Positions 47,339 to 56,908 of a stretch of 64,000 bases of DNA are shown here, one piece after another. The notes below the pieces were generated by a model, which saw nothing but the letters and a program-made list of their open reading frames with translations, did not search any database and was not told the DNA's origin. The DNA comes from Neoaliturus tenellus (taxonomy: Eukaryota > Arthropoda > Insecta > Hemiptera > Cicadellidae). The DNA lies in the NCBI GenBank assembly GCA_030545055.2, contig CM061536.1, positions 96,323,396 to 96,387,395 on the forward strand, in the 5' to 3' direction. The first letter of the stretch is position 1. Each line of letters opens with the position of its first letter. A program made the position numbers and the translations under genes.

Positions 47339-50300
47339 ATGGGCAGTGACAATGATTTTAGTAATATCCAAAAACTTCAAAACGCGGAAACGTTTGCAAT
47401 GTGGGAATTTGAAGTAACTGTGCTGTTTAAAGCAAAGGAACTGATTGAAGTGGTAGACGGAACGGATACCCTAGAAGGCCAAGGTAATGATGCAACTAAA
47501 ATAAAGAAATGGAAGACAAAGGACGCCAAAGCACAACATTATATTTTAATAACAATTGACAATCAAATAAAACCTCATATTCTGACATGTAAAAACTCTC
47601 ATGAAATGTTTCAAACATTAAAAAGACTTTTCCAAAGGGAAACTGAAACACAGAAATGTGCATTACTTCAGGACTTTTATAACTTCAAGTTCAATAGTGA
47701 AATGGATATGATGAGTAACCTGTGCGTAATACAGAACCTAACTTATAAATTGAACCAACTCGACCAGAAGATAGATGACACAATGGTGATGACGAAAATC
47801 CTGACCATACTACCAGAAAGCTACAGACATTTCAACAGTGCTTGGGACTCAACCTCAATTACTGAACGGACACTGGAAAACCTAAAAGCTCGACTAGTTC
47901 AAGAGGAAAATAAAATAAAATCTCTGGACAGTACTAGTGGTAACCAAAGCTTAGTTTTTAAGGCTAGCTCTTCTCACATTAAAGGTATGTCTAAAATTAA
48001 CAGTAATATAAAATGTTTTTCTTGTCAAAAGGTAGGCCATGTTCAAAAGAATTGCCCAAACAAAAGGTTTTGCTCTTTCTGTAAAAAGAATAACCATGAT
48101 GAGTCAAACTGCTATCTTAAAAGTAAAAGTAGTAATCAGAGTAGGCCATTGTGCACTATTTGTAAGAAAAATAACCATAATGCTAAGAATTGTTTTTTCA
48201 GAGATAGGCCTAGTAAAAATAAAAGTAACAATGATCTTAATAATACCCATAAAACTGTTTTTCTGACCAAGGTCAAGGAGGAACAGGTAGGCCTGGTCCT
48301 TAAAACTAGTACCGGTAAGCCTAATGAAAATAGGCCTATTAATGATGCTAACAATGTTTTTATCATTGACAGTGGTTGTACACCCAACCATATGACCAAT
48401 TCTAGTAATATCTTAAGTAATATAAAAGAGTTCAAGCAGGAAATATCAGTCGCTAAAAAGAATCAGTCGATATTCTCTTTAGGCGTTGGTAGCATTGAAA
48501 CTGATAAATGTATTTTAAAGAATGTTTCTTACGTGCCCGAACTCAGCAACAACTTAATGTCCGTAAATGCCATCACAGAGAATGGTGGTACAGTTGTCTT
48601 CACTCAAGACAAAGTTGAAGTAATTAAGAATGATAATGTGGTACTGGAAGGTAGTAAAAACAAACAGGGTTTATATGTAGTAAATTTAGATTGTAGGCCT
48701 AATATTTGTATTGAAGATAGTATTAAGAATGGTAATACCAATATTTCAATTCAATCAGGTGAAATGGTAAAGTTAACAGAGGCAATTGATAAACATGCTT
48801 CGGAAAACCATGAGCGACTAAACAGTAGTCAACTTGTTGACTACCATAATGGAAATAATGAGTATAACAGTAATGACGATGTTAACGGAAATGTCACACT
48901 TACAAATAAAGTAAATTCTAGTGAATTAATGGAAACCTGGCATAAAAAATTAGGACATCTAAATAATGAAAGCATTAAGAAACTAGCTAAAATGTCAACT
49001 GGAATGCCATCTGACATAACAAAATGTGAAAACACATTCTGTACAGTTTGCATAGAAGCAAAGCAAACTAGATTTCCTTTTAATACTGTTAGGGAACGTG
49101 GAACAAAGCCTTTGCATATTATCCACTCAGATATATGTGGAAAAATAGAACCAATAACACATGATGGGAAAAGTTACTTCCTTTCGTGCATTGATGATTA
49201 CACACATTTTTGTAAAGTGTATCTGCTGAAAACCAAAGATGAAGCTAACCAATACATCAAGGAATATATCAATGAAGCGGAAGCATACTTTAACCTTAAA
49301 GCTCATAAAATAAGATGTGATAATGGAGGCGAATACGTCTCAACAAACTTAAAAAATTGGTGCAAGGAAAAAGGAATTGTGCTAGATTACACTATTCCTT
49401 ATACACCACAATTGAACGGGACTGCTGAAAGAATGAACAGAACTTTGTTAAATAAAGCAAGAGCAATGCTCTTTGATACAAGTCTTGAAAAAGAAATGTG
49501 GGGAGAGGCAGTATTAACAGCTACGTATCTGTTAAACAGAAGCCCATCTGCAGCTGTCGATAAAACGCCAGCAGAAAAATGGTATAATAAGAAACCAGAT
49601 CTCTCAAAACTACAAGCGTTCGGAACAGTAGCATACAGTAAGACGCTAGGTCATCTAAAGAAACTCGATAAAAGAAGTAAGAAAATGATATTTGTTGGGT
49701 ATGCCTTAAACGGATTCCGAATGTGGGACGAAGAGAAAAGGAAAATTATCATTTCAAGGGATGTGATTTTTGAAAAGAAGAGTATTACCTCAGAATTTAA
49801 ACCAAATGATCGACTAGATGTAAAATTACCAGATGCGTTAGATGAAAGAGAAGAACAAGAAGAAGACACAACTGTATTTGAAAATGAAGGAGAAAATGAA
49901 CAAGAATCAGTGGATCTAAATCAAGAAGAAAATGAACAGAACGATGGAGAAGAACCAGAAATAAGAAACCAAAAGTATAATCTTCGACAAAGAAATAATA
50001 TCAAAAGACCTATCAGATATGAAGACTACGATCTAAATGCACTTCTTACATACAATGAATGTATTAATGGAGAAGAAAAAGAAAAATGGATAACTGCGAT
50101 AAACAAAGAAAAAGAATCTCTTAAGAAAAATGAAACGTGGGAACTTGTTGATAGGAAAAAAGTTTTAGGAAAAGAAATTTTAACAAGTCAATGGATTTTC
50201 AAAGTGAAAGATGATGGCACTTATAAGGCAAGACTTGTTGTAAAGGGATGCCAGCAAAAAGGAAAAATTGATTTCAAAGACACTTTCAGTCCTGTAGTAG

Positions 50301-51556
50301 ATAGCACCTCACTAAGAGTACTTCTTGCCTTAGCCGCTCAAGAAAACATGCATATACAAACATTTGACATAAAAACTGCATTTCTTTATGGAATTATGGA
50401 AGAAGATGTATATATGATAATACCAGAAGGTTTTGAAGAACAAGGTCAAGTTTGTAAACTAAAGAAATCATTGTACGGTTTAAAACAATCTCCATGCTTG
50501 TGGAATAAGACATTTACCTCATTTCTTAAAAGTGAAGGAATGACCCAACTAAAGTCAGATCAGTGCATCTTTAAGAACGACAAAAACGATCTATACTTAG
50601 CAATCCACGTAGATGACGGAATCATGATTGGCACAGATGAATCTAAAATTACAAACCTACTGAAACGACTTGAAGACAAATTCGAGATGACAATAAGCAC
50701 AAATCCATCAGTTTATATAGGAATGGAAATAAAACGTCACAGAGAAGGAATTTTCATCACTCAAGAAAAGTACTCAAAACAAATTCTTGAAAGATTTAAC
50801 ATGACAGCGTGTAAAGAAGTAAAAACACCAATAAACTTGCAAGAAACATCTGAAACTTCACAAGAATATAATAAAGGACCTTTTCCTTATAGAGAAGCAG
50901 TAGGAAGCCTTCTCTACCTTACCAACAAAACAAGACCTGATATGACCTTTTCAGTCAGTTATGAAAGTAGACACCTAGAAAATCCAGATAAAAATGATGT
51001 TCAGAATGTAAAGAGGACTCTGAGATATCTAAAAGGAACACAAAACCAAGGAATTCACTTCTCTTCACTAAAACGTGACAACATTGAGCTGAATGCTTAT
51101 TGTGATTCTGATTTTGCAGGAGACACACAAGACAGAAAAAGCACGAGTGGGTATGTAATCATGTTTGCAGGAGGACCTGTGGCTTGGTGCTCAAGAAAAC
51201 AGCCTATCGTAGCACTTTCAACAGCAGAAGCAGAGTACATTGCAGCTGCTGAATGCTGCAAAGAACTGAAATATTTGAAAACACTGATTAGTGAATTAAC
51301 TGACAAGCCGGTGAAAATAACACTAAACATCGATAATCAAAGTGCAATCAAAATTATTCAGTCAGGTCAAATGAACCGTAGAAGCAAACACATTGATGTG
51401 CGCTATTACTATATAAGTGAACAATTTCATGAAGGCCTGTTTGCACTCCAATACTGCAGGTCAGATGAACAGTTAGGTGACATATTCACTAAATCTCTTA
51501 CTTACCCTAAATTTCAAAAGTTCAAAGAAATCCTTATTAAAAGAATAGTAACTTGA
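47339..51556 (+). CDS. Copia-type Gag-Pol polyprotein, 1405 aa
   Basis: A single open frame. Gag region (about 1-220; UBN2-like, with W and LL-F motifs). Three CCHC knuckles of CX2CX4HX4C form at residues 226-239, 245-258 and 272-285. Aspartic protease IDSGCTPNHM, D344. A GAG-pre-integrase/zinc block begins WHKKLGHLNNESI and ends CTVCIEAKQTRFPF. Integrase acids D598 (HSDICG), D661 (RCDNGGEY) and E697 (GTAERMN) show DD35E spacing. Reverse transcriptase: QWIFKVKDDGTYKARLVVKG, FDIKTAFLYG and HVDD at 1090-1093. RNase H: YCDSDFAGD (D1256, D1258), STAEAEY, DNQSAIKI, SKHIDVRYYY. Catalytic motifs of every enzyme are present, and no stop or frameshift separates Gag from Pol. How Gag excess is made is not evident (copia uses splicing). 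Confidence 0.97.
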   Translation: MGSDNDFSNIQKLQNAETFAMWEFEVTVLFKAKELIEVVDGTDTLEGQGNDATKIKKWKTKDAKAQHYILITIDNQIKPHILTCKNSHEMFQTLKRLFQRETETQKCALLQDFYNFKFNSEMDMMSNLCVIQNLTYKLNQLDQKIDDTMVMTKILTILPESYRHFNSAWDSTSITERTLENLKARLVQEENKIKSLDSTSGNQSLVFKASSSHIKGMSKINSNIKCFSCQKVGHVQKNCPNKRFCSFCKKNNHDESNCYLKSKSSNQSRPLCTICKKNNHNAKNCFFRDRPSKNKSNNDLNNTHKTVFLTKVKEEQVGLVLKTSTGKPNENRPINDANNVFIIDSGCTPNHMTNSSNILSNIKEFKQEISVAKKNQSIFSLGVGSIETDKCILKNVSYVPELSNNLMSVNAITENGGTVVFTQDKVEVIKNDNVVLEGSKNKQGLYVVNLDCRPNICIEDSIKNGNTNISIQSGEMVKLTEAIDKHASENHERLNSSQLVDYHNGNNEYNSNDDVNGNVTLTNKVNSSELMETWHKKLGHLNNESIKKLAKMSTGMPSDITKCENTFCTVCIEAKQTRFPFNTVRERGTKPLHIIHSDICGKIEPITHDGKSYFLSCIDDYTHFCKVYLLKTKDEANQYIKEYINEAEAYFNLKAHKIRCDNGGEYVSTNLKNWCKEKGIVLDYTIPYTPQLNGTAERMNRTLLNKARAMLFDTSLEKEMWGEAVLTATYLLNRSPSAAVDKTPAEKWYNKKPDLSKLQAFGTVAYSKTLGHLKKLDKRSKKMIFVGYALNGFRMWDEEKRKIIISRDVIFEKKSITSEFKPNDRLDVKLPDALDEREEQEEDTTVFENEGENEQESVDLNQEENEQNDGEEPEIRNQKYNLRQRNNIKRPIRYEDYDLNALLTYNECINGEEKEKWITAINKEKESLKKNETWELVDRKKVLGKEILTSQWIFKVKDDGTYKARLVVKGCQQKGKIDFKDTFSPVVDSTSLRVLLALAAQENMHIQTFDIKTAFLYGIMEEDVYMIIPEGFEEQGQVCKLKKSLYGLKQSPCLWNKTFTSFLKSEGMTQLKSDQCIFKNDKNDLYLAIHVDDGIMIGTDESKITNLLKRLEDKFEMTISTNPSVYIGMEIKRHREGIFITQEKYSKQILERFNMTACKEVKTPINLQETSETSQEYNKGPFPYREAVGSLLYLTNKTRPDMTFSVSYESRHLENPDKNDVQNVKRTLRYLKGTQNQGIHFSSLKRDNIELNAYCDSDFAGDTQDRKSTSGYVIMFAGGPVAWCSRKQPIVALSTAEAEYIAAAECCKELKYLKTLISELTDKPVKITLNIDNQSAIKIIQSGQMNRRSKHIDVRYYYISEQFHEGLFALQYCRSDEQLGDIFTKSLTYPKFQKFKEILIKRIVT

Positions 51557-51649
51557 GTTAAAATTATGGTTATATTTTAGTAAGACAGAAATTATGTGAC
51601 AATGATTCATGTAGTAAAATAAACAATCTTAAAAAAATATTTCATTCTT

Positions 51650-51658
51650 AAGAGGGAG
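51650..51658 (+). promoter_or_regulatory. Polypurine tract
   Basis: AAGAGGGAG immediately precedes the 3' LTR; plus-strand priming site by position. Confidence 0.85.
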
Positions 51659-51923
51659 TGTTGAATATAAATTTTTATTATAGTATAAGAATAAAATATT
51701 TTATGTGTAAAATAAATTGTGTTGTGGCAACATTGACTCTTAAGCTGATTTGTACACATGAGGAATACAGTGCAACAATTTAAATTTATTATGGACTGAA
51801 CATCTGTTTAAGTTCTTTTAAGATAAGTTGTACCAGTTAAAAAGCTCTGTTATAAAAAATAAAATGCGTTTGTTGAATAATAATTATGAGTGTGTTTCTT
51901 TTAAAATACTATAAAATTCTTCA
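51659..51923 (+). repeat. 3' LTR
   Basis: 265 bp, identical by eye to the 5' LTR; followed by the CACAT duplication. Confidence 0.95.
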
Positions 51924-52667
51924 CACATCACCCGATGGTTCCGCCCGGGCTCACCCGCGCTGTGGGATTGTGCCGCCAAATCGTTCCCAATCATTGGTCC
52001 GAATCTGCATCGCGCAAAAAATCCAACGGGTCATGGCCAATTGTATTTCCACTGTACATCTCACGCTGGTTCCCACGGATTGAGTGATGTCGACAAGTGA
52101 AGAAATCCATTTGCTATCATTTCACCTGTTGGTATATATTTTTAAATAAAGTCACAGTGTCTGTATTTGTATTTATTTTGTTTGACAGTAAAAATAAAAT
52201 CATCATAGATTATGTTTGTATTACATCGCAATACTGATGGATGATAAAGTGTCATTTATTACTATTTCAATTGTGACTTTTTTTAGTCAAATGAAAACAT
52301 ATTTTTAAATGAAGACATATGAAAAGTTTATATAAAAAACCTTTAGTTTCATAGAAATTAAATTGAAAGGCTTAATTTTTTCCAAACAATCGCAATGAAA
52401 AATGCGTAAAACACTTCAATGTACACCTTGCTTTCAGCTGAATTGAATTTTCCACTGATTAAAAAATATTATAAATAGTGCTTACTTACAGTCAGTTATA
52501 TTTGATATAAGAGATGTTGAGATTTAAGATTTCTATACTTGGAAAGATTTTGTTTGAAATAGCATAATTTTCCAATTTCAAAGACATATTTTAAACAATT
52601 AAAAATTTCGTAAATGATGTGAAGAGCCCTATACTGTGATTTACAAAAGTTTTGAGTCATTTATAAC

Positions 52668-53045
52668 TAATGCACTTTTTGCTCAAAATCGAGCAATTTA
52701 TTATGATACAATACAAAAGTTACATTTAGTTCTAAATCAATGACAACCGACCAATCCAATATTGTAAATAGTAGTAGTGACAAAAAACTACATGTATTTA
52801 TTTACAGCTGTACATTTACAGATGTTTGAAATGCTCAACCTAATCCCAATGTTATTCTAATGGGAAATTTATAATTTAATTTTTGGATAGGGCCCCTATT
52901 TTAAGTCCAGTTCTCATCAACTTTTGGCAGAAACAACTACAAACCAAGCCATATCCAACGACACCAAAAACTTGTAAATCTGTTGAGAATTGTAGAAGGA
53001 GTTCTCTTAACAAAAAAGCCTTAGGATTAAATAAGTATAGATAAG
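52668..53045 (+). repeat. Dispersed repeat copy B (uninterrupted)
   Basis: The reference copy of a family of about 380 bp: AAAATCGAGCAATTTATT, GACCAATCCA, TTATTCTAATGGGAAATT, AACAACTACAAACCAAGCC, GTAGAAGGAGTTCT. Copies: 13795-17345 (split), 34141-34335 (reverse, partial), 58640-58995 (reverse). Confidence 0.7.
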
Positions 53046-53504
53046 TAATTTTGTGCTTATGGAAATAATATCTTACATTGTTGAGCTGCAATAATATCTT
53101 GTGTCTGTTCTTAAGATGTTATAAATAAAATAGAAGCATTAACTAAAAATAAACCTATTTAAGTAAAATTATTTAGATTTCAAACACTATGCATTTTATG
53201 TCATACGATTTTATGTCACATAATTTTTGTGCATTTTATATCATGTGTGCATTTTACTTGTCAGTCTTATTTATCTCATTTCTAAACAATATATAAAACA
53301 TATCTTAACAACGCCCTTTGAATATCGAAAAATACAAAGTTTTGATATGTTTTATATATTGATTATATCAGCAGCCCTACTTGAATGTAAAATAGGCTTC
53401 ATTTATTTCTAAAATGTATTTCACACTAAGTAATTGACTACCAATGTTATTTACTGAGCGTTTTATTCTATAGCTTCACACTTTACGTGTGTGTTACCTT
53501 GTAG

Positions 53505-53698
53505 GCTGCAAGACAACAGCAGAAAAGCAAATCTGCTCAAGCTTCCGAAAAGCTGAGGGAGCAGTTGTTGAAGAATTTATTGAAACAAAAAGCCGTAAGT
53601 CAAGTTTTGGAAGAAATTCGAGGGCAGTCCAGTCCAAAGAAAAAAGCACCAGACATGTTCGAACTACCACCCTTGCCCCAGCAAGAAGAGGATTCTGT
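53505..53698 (+). CDS. ERCC5: XPG/ERCC5 (mus201) coding exon 3
   Basis: Acceptor CCTTGTAG, donor GTAAGT at 53699; 64 codons plus 2 nt, in phase with exon 2. Reads AARQQQKSKSAQASEKLREQ, LLKNLLKQKAVSQVLEEI and KAPDMFELPPLPQQEEDSV. It follows LKKKT directly, where XPG proteins carry a basic Q/R/K-rich helix and then the ELPPL(P/Q)xxEE motif. This D-E-rich spacer start is specific to XPG and excludes FEN1/GEN1. The basic, coiled-coil-like helix is probably the start of the spacer. Confidence 0.92.
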
Positions 53699-54479
53699 GT
53701 AAGTGGTTTTCTCATCTGAAATTTATTCTATCCAATAAATTATTTCAATATGTATTTATTCTGTGTTTTAATTGATAGTTAGATGACAACATTAATATCA
53801 CCTAAAAACTTGACAATGCTTCTTTAAGCATTGTTCAACATATTGTTTCATTTTGGCCCAGGGCCGCCCGCACCACGGCCAAGGAGGCACCGCGGCCGTA
53901 TGGAAATACTGGTTTTATAAAGGCTCAAACTTCACAAAAATTTTAAAAACAGTAAAACTTAAGATAGTCAAAATGACGATACATATAAATTAGAATGACT
54001 GCTCATAGAAATAATTTATTATATTTGTTATTTTGAAATTTTATTTGTCTTTGAAAACACCTTTCTATAAAAAAACACTGCTGCGTCAGTCAGGTTTACT
54101 TGTACTCTGAGATTGCGATATTGTTATTGTTGCATTGATGACTCCAGTTAAACATTATTCTTGAATCACAATCGTTTTAGTAAAAATCATTATGCTTTTT
54201 TAATATAGTACCAAATTAACAGTTAGGATTTTTGAGGTGCAGGTTGTCTTTGGTTATAGCAAAGACAGTCTACATGACCCGATTCAGACCCAGGGTCTGT
54301 GTTGTCCGTGTTTTGTCAAAAAAATGGTTGTGTCAACAAAGCTTCATAGTACAACTGAATTTTTAAAATTAGTTTATTCACACTAACAGCATTGAAATTT
54401 ATCCATGCATCTAATTTAATGCTTCCGACTGTAATTTAACATTACAGTTTACAAGATAGGCCAATTAATTATTTTAACT

Positions 54480-54800
54480 GGCTGGGTATCTGAGTGGTTA
54501 TAGAGCTCGCCTGTGAATCCAAAGGTTGCCGGTTCGATCCTGAGAAAAGTTAAAGGCTTAAGGTAAAGGGTTAAGGTGGCTTTTTAAAGGTTCGATTCCG
54601 GACCCAGTTGCCATTGGTCATTGGGCTATTAATTAATGGTGCTTTCTAACAAATGGTCGATGTTAGATAGTAACAAGACTGGGGTTTGGACCGTTCCCCG
54701 TCAAAACGTTAAAAATGCCACTGGCGTAGAAACACCCAAAATAAAACATCCAAAATAGGGGGGCGCAGATGAAACCTCGCCCCGAGCGCCTATTACCTTC
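54480..54800 (+). repeat. tRNA-derived SINE with two B boxes
   Basis: The head GGCTGGGTATCTGAGTGG resembles the A-box region of a tRNA. GGTTCGATCC (54531-54540) is a first B box, and GGTTCGATTCC (54589-54599) is a second, perfect B box 58 bp on. The body (CCATTGGTCATTGGGCTATT, AGTAACAAGACTGG) is shared with 32990-33330 (reverse). The acceptor stem cannot pair, so it is not a working tRNA gene. Confidence 0.65.
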
Positions 54801-55289
54801 TGGGTGGCCCTGTCTTGGTCCATTGTAGGACAGAATTATCATTTAGCATGGTCATTCAGTGATAGTATTTCTTAATTAATAGTCTGACTTTCTCAATGTA
54901 TAGATGGAGTTTTTTTGTCTTTTTTTCATAAAAAATACTTATGAAACAAGAGTTTTGCTTTAATTTCTTTTCTAGAATAAAACAAATATAAAATTCAACT
55001 TTCTTTCTTAATTAATATTGTATATTCAGTAGTTAAACTTGTAGATGTACTATACTAAAAAAGTACTCTTTAAAAACGTAGTATTGCATTCAAAATAATT
55101 ATCCATCAGATATATTAGAAAAATATTGTAATTTTATTTTATTTTATTTTATTTACATGCATTCTTTACAGGTTTAACACCCAATTACAAAGATGCAGTT
55201 CTTCTTGTAATTGTCCATTTTGATGGCGATGACGAAGTATATGTATCCCACAGCTTAATATTAAATATATACGATAGAAGGACAATTTA

Positions 55290-55795
55290 TTAAAAAATTA
55301 ATGTCTTTTTAAACATTGTAAATTGCTGTAAAACAAAGAATACTATTACAAAATTTTCTTAACTTAGAGTATAAAGGTGTTTTTTTTTTAAATCTTCACT
55401 GAGAATATGATTGCATTTAATGAAATCATGTTTAAAATTCTTCCTTTTAGATTGAATTCTTTCCAAAAATATTGTAAAAAGGCAGGTATGGTTCCTCTTG
55501 CTCCAACCATGAGCCCGTAAACTTTAAATTCTTTTATTCTATATTTTTCCTTATAGTATGGGATGGTATTAATATAAATCGTTTCCTTTTCTAAGTGGAC
55601 TTCATGAGGTTGAGAAGCATGAGTCTCATACCTTATTGTCGGATCGATTATAAATCCTTGGCTCTTTTTTCTATTTATGATAATAATATCGCTTCTTCTT
55701 ATCGAGTCGTTTGTCTCTGTTGCAGTAACCTCTTCATATACTTCGTAGACACCTTTACTTCTAAATTCATCTGCAATTATTTTATAACTTATAAA
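55290..55795 (-). pseudogene. LINE C-terminus with restriction-like endonuclease signature
   Basis: An open minus-strand frame of about 135 codons without an ATG ends at 55388-55390. It reads VYEVYEEVTATETNDS, RRSDIIIINRK, GFIIDPTIRYETHA, EVHLEKETIY, IPYYKEKY and VYGLMVGARGTIPAFLQYFW. The R-x-D, (I)DPTIRYE and K-x-x-Y spacing is like the PD-(D/E)XK endonuclease that ends R2/NeSL-type LINEs. That assignment is inference. The 3' UTR TTTACAGCAATTTACAATG matches the tail-to-tail pair at 28858-29250. Confidence 0.6.
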
Positions 55796-56089
55796 CTATA
55801 CAACTATAACTTATAAAATATAACTTATAACTCACACCAAACATTGGAGTTGTAAGCTACAGCAAATAAAAAACATAATAAGCAGGCAATTTGGCACTTG
55901 GGTAATGATAACTTGGGAATATCTCAAAGCTATCACAGAATTATTGCAAAGAAATGAAGTGCTGAGCATTTATTGTTTTGCTAGCTAGACATGGTCAAAT
56001 AACCTAACATTTTATTTTTACAAATGTAGAGATCAATTTTGGATGGTAAGACTTATTTGTTATATTTACTGTTATCTGTAATAAAATGT

Positions 56090-56585
<496 letters not shown>

Positions 56586-56709
56586 GAATTAAACTACCTA
56601 TGAATAAGGCAGTTATGATTTGATTTCAATATTTAACGGGTATAATATACTCTTCAAAATATCTCAACTACTGATGCAGTTCGGTCTGATCCAATGTTCG
56701 CACTGTTAG

Positions 56710-56908
56710 ATCAGAAGTGGAAGAGATGTCAGAGAGTTCGGAGGAGGAGGTGAAGATTACGAAGGTGAAGTACAAGGACTTGCACGCAGTTGACGTCAAC
56801 AGCGTGGAGTTCAAGAGTCTGCCGGCGGACATGAGACACGACATACTGACGGAACTGAAGGAGACGAGGAAACAGAGCTCGTGGGGCCGGATACACGAGA
56901 TGCCTGAG
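56710..56908 (+). CDS. ERCC5: XPG/ERCC5 (mus201) coding exon 4
   Basis: Acceptor CACTGTTAG (56708-56709) and donor GTAGGA at 56909. The first base completes the Val codon split by intron 3. Reads SEVEEMSESSEEEVKITKVK, DLHAVDVNSVEFKSLPADMR and HDILTELKETRKQSSWGRI, ending HEMPE. Acidic serine clusters followed by a (D/E)-x-x-S-x-(E/D)F-SLP-x-(E/D)-(V/M)(R/K)HEIL-(E/K) block are the conserved XPG element just after the N-nuclease half. GC content is sharply higher than in the introns. Confidence 0.93.

Larger units (their letters stand above)
46950..51923 (+). mobile_element. Complete copia-type LTR retrotransposon
   Basis: This is a 4974-bp element in sense orientation in XPG intron 2. The 5' LTR (46950-47214) and 3' LTR (51659-51923) are both 265 bp, start TGTTGAATAT and end TTCTTCA, and I see no difference between them. 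CACAT is duplicated outside (46945-46949, 51924-51928). The primer site is at 47215, a purine tract AAGAGGGAG at 51650-51658, and one long Gag-Pol frame at 47339-51556. The order protease-integrase-reverse transcriptase-RNase H puts it in Ty1/copia rather than gypsy. There is no envelope frame. It looks structurally intact and very recent. Confidence 0.97.
34092..53504 (+). other. ERCC5: XPG intron 2 (19.4 kb)
   Basis: Phase 0. The GTAAGT donor pairs with the CCTTGTAG acceptor. It contains the full copia element and most of the MITEs and Helitron-like copies listed separately. Unassigned stretches: 35480-37600 (AT-rich; an unassigned repeat with GTAAAATGGCTG-like blocks near 36650-37420), 42310-43970, 44820-46290 and 51929-52660. 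No exon was found inside. Confidence 0.8.

Noticed and set aside
48039..51330. Plus- and minus-strand frames inside the copia element
   Set aside because: Alternative-phase shadows of the Gag-Pol frame; hydrophobic antisense translations without motifs.
54480..54545. Possible tRNA gene
   Set aside because: A- and B-box-like sequence is present but the acceptor stem does not pair and a repeated body follows; it is a SINE.
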